Assembly: GCA_903924005.1 (NCBI GenBank)
Contig: CAIXZV010000148.1
Location: 1 to 10,358 of the forward strand
Direction: 5' to 3'
Length of the DNA: 10,358 nt
From: an uncultured Chloroflexota bacterium
GTDB taxonomy: Bacteria > Chloroflexota > Limnocylindria > Limnocylindrales > CSP1-4
Every line of letters begins with the position of its first letter. The first letter of the stretch is position 1. A program made the translations under genes and the position numbers. The notes under the pieces were generated by a model. The model ran no database searches and was not told the DNA's origin. It saw only the letters and a list, made by a program, of their open reading frames with translations. This document shows, piece by piece, positions 4,593-10,358 of the stretch.

Positions 4593-5510
4593 GTGCCCGC
4601 AAACAGCGTTCTGGACCTCATCGGCAACACGCCGCACGTCCGCATCAACCGGCTCTTTGACCCGCGCGTCAGCGTCTGGTCAAAGCAGGAGAAGGCAAAT
4701 CCCGGCGGCTCCATCAAGGACCGCATCGGTCTGGCCATGATTGACGACGCCGAGCGACGCGGCGTCATCACGCCCGGCAAGACGACGATCATCGAGCCCA
4801 CGTCGGGCAACACCGGCATCGGCCTTGCGCTTGTGGCCGCGGTGAAGGGCTACCGCCTGATCCTGACCATGCCCGAGTCGATGTCGATTGAGCGGCGCAA
4901 GCTGCTGCTGGCGTACGGCGCGGAGCTGGACCTGACGCCGCGTGAGCTTGGCATGAAGGGCGCAATCGCCCGCGCCAAGGAGCTGGCTGCCGAGACGCCG
5001 GACAGCTGGATCCCGATGCAGTTTGAGAACCCCTCAAACCCGGCCATCCACCGCGCCACCACCGCCGCGGAGATCCTCCGCGACTTCCCGGACGGCCTTG
5101 ACTACATCGTCACGGGCGTTGGCACCGGCGGCCACATCACCGGTGTTGCCGAGGCGCTCAAGGTGCAGTGGCCCAACGTGAAGGTCTACGCCGTGGAGCC
5201 CACGCTCTCGCCGGTGCTCTCAGGCGGAGCCCCGGGTCCGCACCCCATCCAGGGCATCGGCGCTGGGTTTGTGCCGTCCGTGCTCAAGACGGACCTCCTC
5301 GACGGGATCCTCAAGGTTGACCCGGCTGACGCAATGGCCTATGCCCGCCGCTCGGCCAAGGAGGAGGGGCTCCTGATCGGCATCTCGTCCGGCGCCTCGC
5401 TTGCCGCCGTGGCGCAGCTGATCCCGTCCGTGGCCGATGGCGCGCGGATCCTCACCTTTGCGTATGACACCGGCGAGCGCTACCTCTCGGTGGACGCGCT
5501 CTGGGGCTAG
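4593..5510 (+). CDS. cysK: cysteine synthase (O-acetylserine sulfhydrylase)
   Basis: A PLP enzyme that replaces the acetyl group of O-acetylserine with sulfide to give cysteine. At 305 residues it has normal CysK length. The PLP lysine is K42 in N-P-G-G-S-I-K-D-R, the substrate loop is T-S-G-N-T-G (70-75), the phosphate-binding loop is G-V-G-T-G-G (175-180), and the serine that contacts the PLP ring nitrogen lies in S-S-G-A-S (265-269). The stretch Q-F-x-N-P-S-N-P-A-I-H is typical of CysK. The GTG start has GGAG at 4583-4586 with six-base spacing. The frame is open further upstream, but that part overlaps cysE in another frame. It is the second gene of the cys operon and ends before a strong hairpin. 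Cystathionine beta-synthase or CysM are less likely because of length and these motifs. Confidence 0.96.
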   Translation: MPANSVLDLIGNTPHVRINRLFDPRVSVWSKQEKANPGGSIKDRIGLAMIDDAERRGVITPGKTTIIEPTSGNTGIGLALVAAVKGYRLILTMPESMSIERRKLLLAYGAELDLTPRELGMKGAIARAKELAAETPDSWIPMQFENPSNPAIHRATTAAEILRDFPDGLDYIVTGVGTGGHITGVAEALKVQWPNVKVYAVEPTLSPVLSGGAPGPHPIQGIGAGFVPSVLKTDLLDGILKVDPADAMAYARRSAKEEGLLIGISSGASLAAVAQLIPSVADGARILTFAYDTGERYLSVDALWG

Positions 5511-5550
5511 GCACCCGGGGCCGCTAGAGCCCCATCAGCCCGGCGTCTCG

Positions 5551-5578
5551 CGATGCCCCGGTCTCGGCCGGGGCATCG
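5551..5578. terminator. bidirectional hairpin between convergent cysK and HAD genes
   Basis: CGATGCCCCGG at 5551-5561 pairs perfectly with CCGGGGCATCG at 5568-5578 around a six-base loop (11 base pairs). It lies 40 bases after the cysK stop and 17 bases beyond the stop of the convergent HAD gene. There is no T-run on either side, as often seen in GC-rich genomes. Its position between converging genes supports a shared terminator. Confidence 0.75.
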
Positions 5579-5595
5579 TCACGTCCGGCGTCCCG

Positions 5596-6615
5596 TCAGG
5601 CCAGCAGGTGCAGCCCGGCAAACAGCCCCTGCACGCCGAGGTTGTCAGCGAGGTCTGGGAAGAACCAGCGCAGCGCATCCACGAGGCCGTCGTCAGACGA
5701 GGAGCGCACCACGACGTGTGCTGCCTCACGCACGTCGGCGGTTGCCGAGCCCATGGCCGCAGAGCGACCGGCGAGGCGGAGCAGCTCCTTGTCGTTGGCA
5801 GCGTCACCAACGGCGGCGACCTCGTCAAGGCTGATCCCGCGGCCGGTTGCAAACCACGCCACGGCCTCGCCCTTGTTGGTCCCCGGCGCAAGCAGTTCAA
5901 TGCCTGAGAGGTCGGACCAGACCACGGCCGCACGACCACGGAAGCGCTCCACCGCGGCGAGGCGGACCGACCAGTGGCGTTCGGGGCCCGTGGGCAGGAA
6001 CAGGCGGATGGGCGTTTCGGACGCCAGCGATGTCAGATCAGGCTCGCCGACAAGGTGGCCCGGGCCGTCGTGCGCCCGCCAGAAGCCGTCGGCATCCTCG
6101 GCGATGTGCTCGGCACGGTGGCCGTCAAGAAGCGTCGCGATGGGGTCAAGCTGCAGTTCGCGAGCAAACGCAACCGCGTCGAGGTAGACATCCGGGGGCA
6201 GGGCCCGCAGCCTGCGGATCGACCCCGTTGCCGGATCCGAGATCAGGGCGCCCTGCATCGTGATCTGGGGTCCGTCAAGCCCAAGGTCCGCGGCGATCTC
6301 GGCCACACCATCCCACGGCGAGCGCCCGGTGGCGAGGAGAACCTCGACGCCGCTGGCCGCCACGGTCCGGACTGCGTCACGGACAACCGGACGGAGCAGG
6401 CCCTGCGTGTCGAGCAGGGTGCCGTCGATGTCGATTGCGACGAGGAGCGGACGGCCCGGCGCGTCTTCGGCGAACTGGCTCTTGCTCGCGGCATCGGGGC
6501 GCCGCGCCGGCAGTTGTCGGCCACGCGAAACGCCGCGGGCGGGCCGCGGCGCGGAGGGCAGGGTCACGGCGAGGCGGCGCGGGGTACGCCAGGTGCCAGG
6601 AAAGCGCGGGGTCAT
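5596..6615 (-). CDS. Cof-type HAD-IIB family phosphatase
   Basis: A haloacid dehalogenase-type phosphatase of the Cof/YbiV-like class, cytoplasmic and Mg-dependent. Counting from ATG 6615 (339 residues), motif I is D-I-D-G-T-L-L-D with nucleophile D62 and acid D64, motif II is L-L-A-T-G-R (94-99), motif III is K248 in G-T-N-K-G, and motif IV is G-D-A-A-N-D (270-275). A cap domain of about 95-240 lies between motifs II and III, the type C2 arrangement. Typical substrates are sugar phosphates or flavin and nucleotide phosphates, and the real one cannot be read from sequence. About 50 Arg- and Pro-rich residues precede motif I, more than in most relatives, so the true start may be further inside. 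ATG 6615 has GGAG ten bases upstream; GTG 6648 has none. It follows the GT87 gene by 170 bases. Confidence 0.9.
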   Translation of the reverse strand: MTPRFPGTWRTPRRLAVTLPSAPRPARGVSRGRQLPARRPDAASKSQFAEDAPGRPLLVAIDIDGTLLDTQGLLRPVVRDAVRTVAASGVEVLLATGRSPWDGVAEIAADLGLDGPQITMQGALISDPATGSIRRLRALPPDVYLDAVAFARELQLDPIATLLDGHRAEHIAEDADGFWRAHDGPGHLVGEPDLTSLASETPIRLFLPTGPERHWSVRLAAVERFRGRAAVVWSDLSGIELLAPGTNKGEAVAWFATGRGISLDEVAAVGDAANDKELLRLAGRSAAMGSATADVREAAHVVVRSSSDDGLVDALRWFFPDLADNLGVQGLFAGLHLLA

Positions 6616-6765
6616 CGTGGAGACGCTCCATTCCGGCGAGTCAAGCACGCTTGGCCGTCGACGAACCCCCGAGTCACAGGGCGGGTTCCTCAGCCAGCTT
6701 CAGCAGACCACGTCGGCGGGAGCGCGCCAATCAAGTGACGGTCAACGCTCCGTGAACATCCGGTT

Positions 6766-6781
6766 CGGCGCGTTTCCGCCG
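6766..6781 (-). terminator. weak hairpin after the GT87 gene
   Basis: CGGCG at 6766-6770 pairs with CGCCG at 6777-6781 around six bases, just downstream of the GT87 stop (6786-6788) on the minus strand. The five-pair stem has no T-run. It may weaken read-through into the HAD gene. Nothing else is clear in the 170-base gap up to the HAD start, apart from a TTGACC sequence without a matching -10 box. Confidence 0.2.
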
Positions 6782-6785
6782 CAAA

Positions 6786-7994
6786 TCACGCGAGGACGGC
6801 GACACCGTTGGCTGTTGGTCGAACGCGCCACACCAGCCAGACCAGCGCCGCAATCAGCAGCACGTACATCAGGTTCCAGAACTCGGTGAAGTTGACGTAC
6901 GCGGCCAGCTGGGCTCCCTGCGTGGGCGAGTACAGGGCAACCATTGCGGCAAGACCGCCCAGCAGCCGGACCCGTCGCCGGCCGTCGCCGATGACCGCAC
7001 CCAGTGCCGGGATGATCCAGCACGCGTGGTGCTGCCAGGACATCGGGGCAACCAGCACCGACGTCAGACCCACAATGCCAATCGCCGCCAGCAGGTTGCC
7101 CGCCCGGTGCGCCCGCCAGGCGAGGTACAGCCCAAGCAGCGCCACCGGAACCGCAACGGCCAGGTAGAGCGCGATGGGTGGCGTCTCTCCCAGCAGTCGC
7201 GTGAGCAGCCCGAACAGGCTCTGGTTGTTGACCCGCTCCGCACCGATGCGGCCAGCGATGCCGAAGACGAAGCCGCCAAAGAAGTAGTCGGCCACAAGCT
7301 TCGGGAGCAGGAGCGCGGCGATACCCCAGCAGGCAAGCGTGGTGGCCGTGGCCGTGACGGCGGCGCGGAACTGCCGGGTGAGAACCCAGTGCGCGATGAC
7401 CAGCGCCGGGGTCAGCTTGACGGCGGTGGCGATGCCCACCAGCACGCCCTGCCAGCGCGACTGCCGCTCGCGCAGAAGCACCGCGTCCACCGTGCAGGCA
7501 AGCACCACGAAGATGCCCACCTGTCCGTAGTAGAGGACCTCGGCCACGGCGCCCAACGGGAGGGTGAGGATTGTGGCCGCGGTGATGAGCAGGAGGCGCT
7601 GACGCCTTCCACCCGGTTCTGCAGCCGTGAGCTGGCGGATTGACAGCGCAACCAGGGCCCAGAGCGCCACGAGCGATCCGCCCGTCCACAACACGCGCAG
7701 CACGATGGTGGGCAGCAGCGAGAGCGGGGCGAAGACGATTGGCCACACCGGCGGGTAGATGTAGGGCAGGCCGTTGCCCGCCTGGGTGAACGCGGTGCTG
7801 TATGGCGAGAGCCCGTCGCGGACGAACTGGCCACCCTGCGTGAAGTGGTTGAGGTCCTGGTAGTCAAACTTCGCAAGCGTCATGAAGTCGCGAGCCATCA
7901 GGGCCAGCCAGACAAGCGCGAGGCCCACCAGCAGCGGGACGCCCACGCTGCGCGCGACCGATCGATCCACTAGCAGCACCCGTCCTCTTGGCAC
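6786..7994 (-). CDS. GT87/DUF2029 polytopic membrane glycosyltransferase
   Basis: A 402-residue, very hydrophobic protein with roughly ten membrane helices (for example about 15-36, 100-118, 132-152, 157-177, 212-230, 273-292, 298-314, 320-335, 370-390). Family marks of GT87 (DUF2029) are D-Y-Q-D-L-N-H-F near 44-51 with an acidic residue in the first external loop, L-P-Y-I-Y-P-P near 76-82, N-N-Q-S-L near 256-260, and S-W-Q-H-H before a late helix. Known GT-C members use polyprenyl-phosphate mannose or related donors to build lipid-linked glycans and cell envelope glycolipids on the outer face of the membrane. The sugar and acceptor here are unknown. GTG 7994 gives the full frame; GTG at 7979 and 7970 are alternatives, the latter with AGAGGA 12 bases upstream. 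The first membrane helix is kept with all three. Confidence 0.9.
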   Translation of the reverse strand: MPRGRVLLVDRSVARSVGVPLLVGLALVWLALMARDFMTLAKFDYQDLNHFTQGGQFVRDGLSPYSTAFTQAGNGLPYIYPPVWPIVFAPLSLLPTIVLRVLWTGGSLVALWALVALSIRQLTAAEPGGRRQRLLLITAATILTLPLGAVAEVLYYGQVGIFVVLACTVDAVLLRERQSRWQGVLVGIATAVKLTPALVIAHWVLTRQFRAAVTATATTLACWGIAALLLPKLVADYFFGGFVFGIAGRIGAERVNNQSLFGLLTRLLGETPPIALYLAVAVPVALLGLYLAWRAHRAGNLLAAIGIVGLTSVLVAPMSWQHHACWIIPALGAVIGDGRRRVRLLGGLAAMVALYSPTQGAQLAAYVNFTEFWNLMYVLLIAALVWLVWRVRPTANGVAVLA

Positions 7995-8160
7995 CGCCCC
8001 ATCGCAGGTCTGACCTGCGGGCCTTGAGCGGGCCTTGTGCGGGGCGGGCGGATGCTACCACCGGGGCACATCAGCGGAGCCCAGATGCCGGCCCAGAGCC
8101 GCTCGCGTGTACGATCAAACGGCATATCTCCGTTGGCCTGCACCCGATCCGGAGGCTCCC

Positions 8161-8679
8161 GTGAGCACGCTGATCCGCGACACCGTCTCGATGCTGGCGT
8201 CCACGCCGGTCCGCTGGGCGGCCTTGGCCGGCATCGAGCCCGAGCTGCTTGCGCGTGAGCCGGCGCCGGGCGAGTGGTCCGCGCTGCACTGTCTTTCGCA
8301 CGTTGTTGACACGGAGCGCTCTGTGTTCCGGGCGAGGGTGCTGGCAATCCTCGCGGGGCGGGACTTTGCGGCGTTTGATCCCGACGCAGACGGCAGCGAC
8401 ACGTCCGGCGTCTCCGCCCGTGCCCTTGCCGGTGACTTTGTTCGGCTGCGCGCGGCAAGCCTCGACACGCTGGCGGGCATCACGCAAGCCGACCTTGCCA
8501 AGACCGCCGTCCATGCCGAGTTTGGCCGTGTCACGATGGCCGAGCTGCTCAACCAAGTGACAGCACACGACACGATGCACTTGGTCCAGGCGGAGCGGGC
8601 GCTGATGCAGGCGTTTATTCCGGGCTCGGGCCCGTGGCGGTTCTACTTTGGCGACCACGACGTGGACGCAAAGCCCTAG
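8161..8679 (+). CDS. DinB-like family protein, putative metal-dependent four-helix bundle
   Basis: A 172-residue protein of the DinB/YfiT superfamily, recognised by P-G-E-W-S-A-L-H-C-L-S-H-V-V-D-T-E near 36-52 and A-H-D-T-M-H-L-V-Q near 135-143. H47, H136 and H140 form the usual metal-binding His triad. Relatives include thiol-dependent S-transferases (mycothiol, bacillithiol), a maleylpyruvate isomerase and many uncharacterised proteins, so the exact reaction is open. GTG 8161 is a firm start, with GGAGG at 8151-8155 five bases before it. The frame is open back to 8035 but without family character. It leads an operon with the ureohydrolase 28 bases downstream. Upstream, the 166-base gap to the divergent GT87 gene shows only a weak TACGAT (8111-8116) as a possible -10 box. 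Confidence 0.88.
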   Translation: MSTLIRDTVSMLASTPVRWAALAGIEPELLAREPAPGEWSALHCLSHVVDTERSVFRARVLAILAGRDFAAFDPDADGSDTSGVSARALAGDFVRLRAASLDTLAGITQADLAKTAVHAEFGRVTMAELLNQVTAHDTMHLVQAERALMQAFIPGSGPWRFYFGDHDVDAKP

Positions 8680-8707
8680 GCGCTAACGCGCGAAAAAGGA
8701 GCGGGTC

Positions 8708-9652
8708 ATGGATCGCGAGCGGCCCATCATCGGCCAGGTCAATGCGCTCGAGACACCGCGCTTTGCGGGGCCAAACACATTTGCCCGCATCCCGTCCATT
8801 ACGGAGGTGCCCGACTACGACGTCGCGGTTGTCGGCATCCCGTTTGACACGGGTGTCTCGTACCGGCCCGGCGCCCGCTTTGGCCCAGCGGCCATCCGCG
8901 CGGGCTCCAAGCTCCTCCGGCCCTACAACCCGGAGTTGCGGGTCCGCCCGTTCTTGGACCAGCAGGTTGTTGATGCGGGCGACATCGCCGTCTCGCCGTT
9001 CAACATCGTTGCTGCGCTTGACGCGGTGACCGCAGGCATCACGCGGCTGATCTCCGCGGACCGACGGGTGCTGGTCCTGGGCGGCGACCACACGATTGCC
9101 CTCCCCGTGCTGCGAGCCCTCCATGCCGTCCACGGACCCATTGCACTGGTGCACTTTGACGCGCACCTCGACACGTGGGACACCTACTTCGGCGAGCCGT
9201 ACACGCACGGCACGCCCTTCCGGCGCGCGTTTGAGGAGGGGCTGCTGGCGCCTGGCGCGTTCCATGTGGGCATCCGCAACTCGCTCTACGACGCGCAGGA
9301 CCTCGTGGATGACCAGGGCTTTGGCTTCACGATTGTGACGAGCGTCCAGGTGGGCCGCGAGGGCGCGGCGGCCGTGGCGGCCCGGCTGCGGGAGGCGGTG
9401 GGGGATCGGCCGGTCTATGTGTCCGTGGACATCGACGTGCTGGATCCGGCGCATGCCCCGGGCACCGGGACGCCTGAGGCTGGCGGCCTGACGTCGCGCG
9501 AGCTGCTGGAGATCCTGCGCGGGCTCGCCGGCACGCGCTTGTTGGGTGCGGACATCGTGGAGGTTGCCCCGGCGTACGACCACGCGGAGGTGACGGCCGT
9601 TGCCGCGGCTGCCGTGGGCTTCGAGCTGCTCTCTGCGTTTACGGCGCGGTAG
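8708..9652 (+). CDS. speB: agmatinase-family ureohydrolase
   Basis: A 314-residue enzyme of the arginase/agmatinase superfamily, which uses a two-metal (usually Mn) site to split a guanidino group and release urea. All ligands are present: H128 in G-G-D-H-T, D151, H153 and D155 in F-D-A-H-L-D-T, and D241 and D243 in S-V-D-I-D-V-L-D-P. The signature A-P-G-T-G-T-P-E (250-257) follows. Overall length and the N-terminal G-I-P-F-D-T-G-V-S-Y-R-P-G-A-R-F-G-P block resemble SpeB more than arginase. Guanidinobutyrase, proclavaminate amidinohydrolase-like or Ni-guanidinase relatives share these motifs, so agmatine as substrate is likely but not proven. ATG 8708 has a strong AAGGAG at 8696-8701. It lies between the DinB-like gene and the class II aldolase, spaced 28 and 19 bases, in one operon. 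Confidence 0.92.
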   Translation: MDRERPIIGQVNALETPRFAGPNTFARIPSITEVPDYDVAVVGIPFDTGVSYRPGARFGPAAIRAGSKLLRPYNPELRVRPFLDQQVVDAGDIAVSPFNIVAALDAVTAGITRLISADRRVLVLGGDHTIALPVLRALHAVHGPIALVHFDAHLDTWDTYFGEPYTHGTPFRRAFEEGLLAPGAFHVGIRNSLYDAQDLVDDQGFGFTIVTSVQVGREGAAAVAARLREAVGDRPVYVSVDIDVLDPAHAPGTGTPEAGGLTSRELLEILRGLAGTRLLGADIVEVAPAYDHAEVTAVAAAAVGFELLSAFTAR

Positions 9653-9671
9653 AGGGCCAGACGAGGTGCGC

Positions 9672-10358
9672 ATGAGCCAGGCCGGCCTCCCCGCCACTCG
9701 CGACGCGGCACGCGAGCTCGTCGTCCTGTTCGCCCGGCGCCTCTTGGCCGAGCACCTCGTGAGCTACACGGCCGGGAACATCAGCACCCGGATTGCGGAT
9801 GAGCCCGGTGTTGTGGCGGTCACCCCCGCGAGCACGGCCTACGACACGCTGCGACCCGAGGACATCGTCGTCGTCCGCCTTGATGGGTCCACCGTTGAGG
9901 GCTCGCGGCGGCCCACGTCCGAGCTGCCACTGCACACGCTGGTGTACCTCGACCGTCCCGACGTCGCCGGCATCGTCCACACGCACAGCCGGGCTGCGAT
10001 GGCGGTGGCGGCGGTTGGGCTGGACGTCCCGCCGATCCTCCACGGCCTAGTCTCGGCCTGCGGCGGCGGCATCGTGACCGCGCCGTACGCGCGGGGCGGC
10101 ACGGCCGAGGTGGCGACGAAGACCGCGGAGCCGCTGCGCACCAGGAGCGCCTGCCTGCTGCGGAACCACGGCGTCCTCGCCATCGGGCCGACGCTTGAGC
10201 ACGCGTACAACGCGGCGAGCACCGTGGAGGGCGTCTGCGACGCGTATCTCCGGGCGCTCGCCTTTGGCCCGGTGCCCGAGATCCCCGCCGACGACGTGGA
10301 GCGCATCCGGCGCGAGCAGTGGGCGCCCGCCTGGGCATCGGCCGGCGATGGGCGGACC
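9672..10358 (+). CDS. class II aldolase/adducin-family protein, 3' end cut off
   Basis: The first 229 codons of a zinc enzyme of the AraD/FucA family; the frame runs off the right edge. Features are the phosphate-loop motif S-Y-T-A-G-N-I-S (31-38), the catalytic Glu84 in P-T-S-E-L-P-L-H, metal ligands H103 and H105 in H-T-H-S, and third ligand H166 in R-N-H-G-V-L-A. All catalytic residues are therefore visible and the enzyme should be active. Possible reactions are cleavage of fuculose-1-phosphate-like sugars, ribulose-5-phosphate epimerisation, 5-deoxyribose disposal or the methylthioribulose-1-phosphate dehydratase step; motifs alone do not decide. ATG 9672 is preceded by GAGG at 9663-9666 with five-base spacing and lies 19 bases after the ureohydrolase stop. 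Most relatives are 210-260 residues, so only a short tail is probably missing. Confidence 0.9.
   Translation, partial: MSQAGLPATRDAARELVVLFARRLLAEHLVSYTAGNISTRIADEPGVVAVTPASTAYDTLRPEDIVVVRLDGSTVEGSRRPTSELPLHTLVYLDRPDVAGIVHTHSRAAMAVAAVGLDVPPILHGLVSACGGGIVTAPYARGGTAEVATKTAEPLRTRSACLLRNHGVLAIGPTLEHAYNAASTVEGVCDAYLRALAFGPVPEIPADDVERIRREQWAPAWASAGDGRT

Noticed and set aside
6742..7746. 334-codon minus-strand ORF overlapping the GT87 gene
   Set aside because: Out-of-frame Arg/Gly/Ala-rich shadow of the membrane glycosyltransferase, which has clear family motifs.

Overview
This is a dense, GC-rich stretch of a bacterial chromosome. Valine and leucine GTG/TTG starts are frequent, genes are packed in short operons, and the cytochrome, the cys genes and the GT87-type membrane glycosyltransferase together fit a high-GC Chloroflexota-like or Actinobacteriota-like organism. 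No rRNA or other marker is present, so the lineage is an inference. I saw no phage, IS, CRISPR or tRNA signal.

Region 1 (1-3277, all minus strand) is an electron-transfer and regulation block. A membrane-anchored cytochrome with 24 CXXCH haem motifs is followed by a small three-helix membrane protein and a NarL/LuxR-type regulator. The regulator's receiver domain has lost the phospho-acceptor Asp (Glu instead) and other pocket residues. The start of one more gene may lie at the left edge.

Region 2 (3278-5510, plus strand) is a cysteine biosynthesis operon: cysE (serine O-acetyltransferase) and cysK (O-acetylserine sulfhydrylase). Its leader, 3435-3679, contains a 29-codon reading frame with four Cys codons in seven (C-G-A-C-C-S-C). 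This frame is followed by several hairpins, mutually exclusive complementary repeats and a C-rich stretch. It looks like a cysteine-sensing attenuator and is the most notable feature of the window. CysE ends in Ile, as needed to dock into the CysK active site.

Region 3 (5511-7994, minus strand) holds a Cof-type HAD phosphatase and a GT87/DUF2029 polytopic glycosyltransferase. It is separated from cysK by a strong hairpin terminator between convergent genes.

Region 4 (8161 to the right edge, plus strand) is a tight three-gene operon: a DinB-like putative metal-dependent protein, an agmatinase-family ureohydrolase with all metal ligands, and a class II aldolase/adducin-type enzyme cut by the window end.

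The operons appear functionally independent. The cys genes make cysteine from serine and sulfide. The cytochrome probably moves electrons on the outer face of the membrane. The last operon probably degrades a guanidino compound and a sugar phosphate or related substrate.
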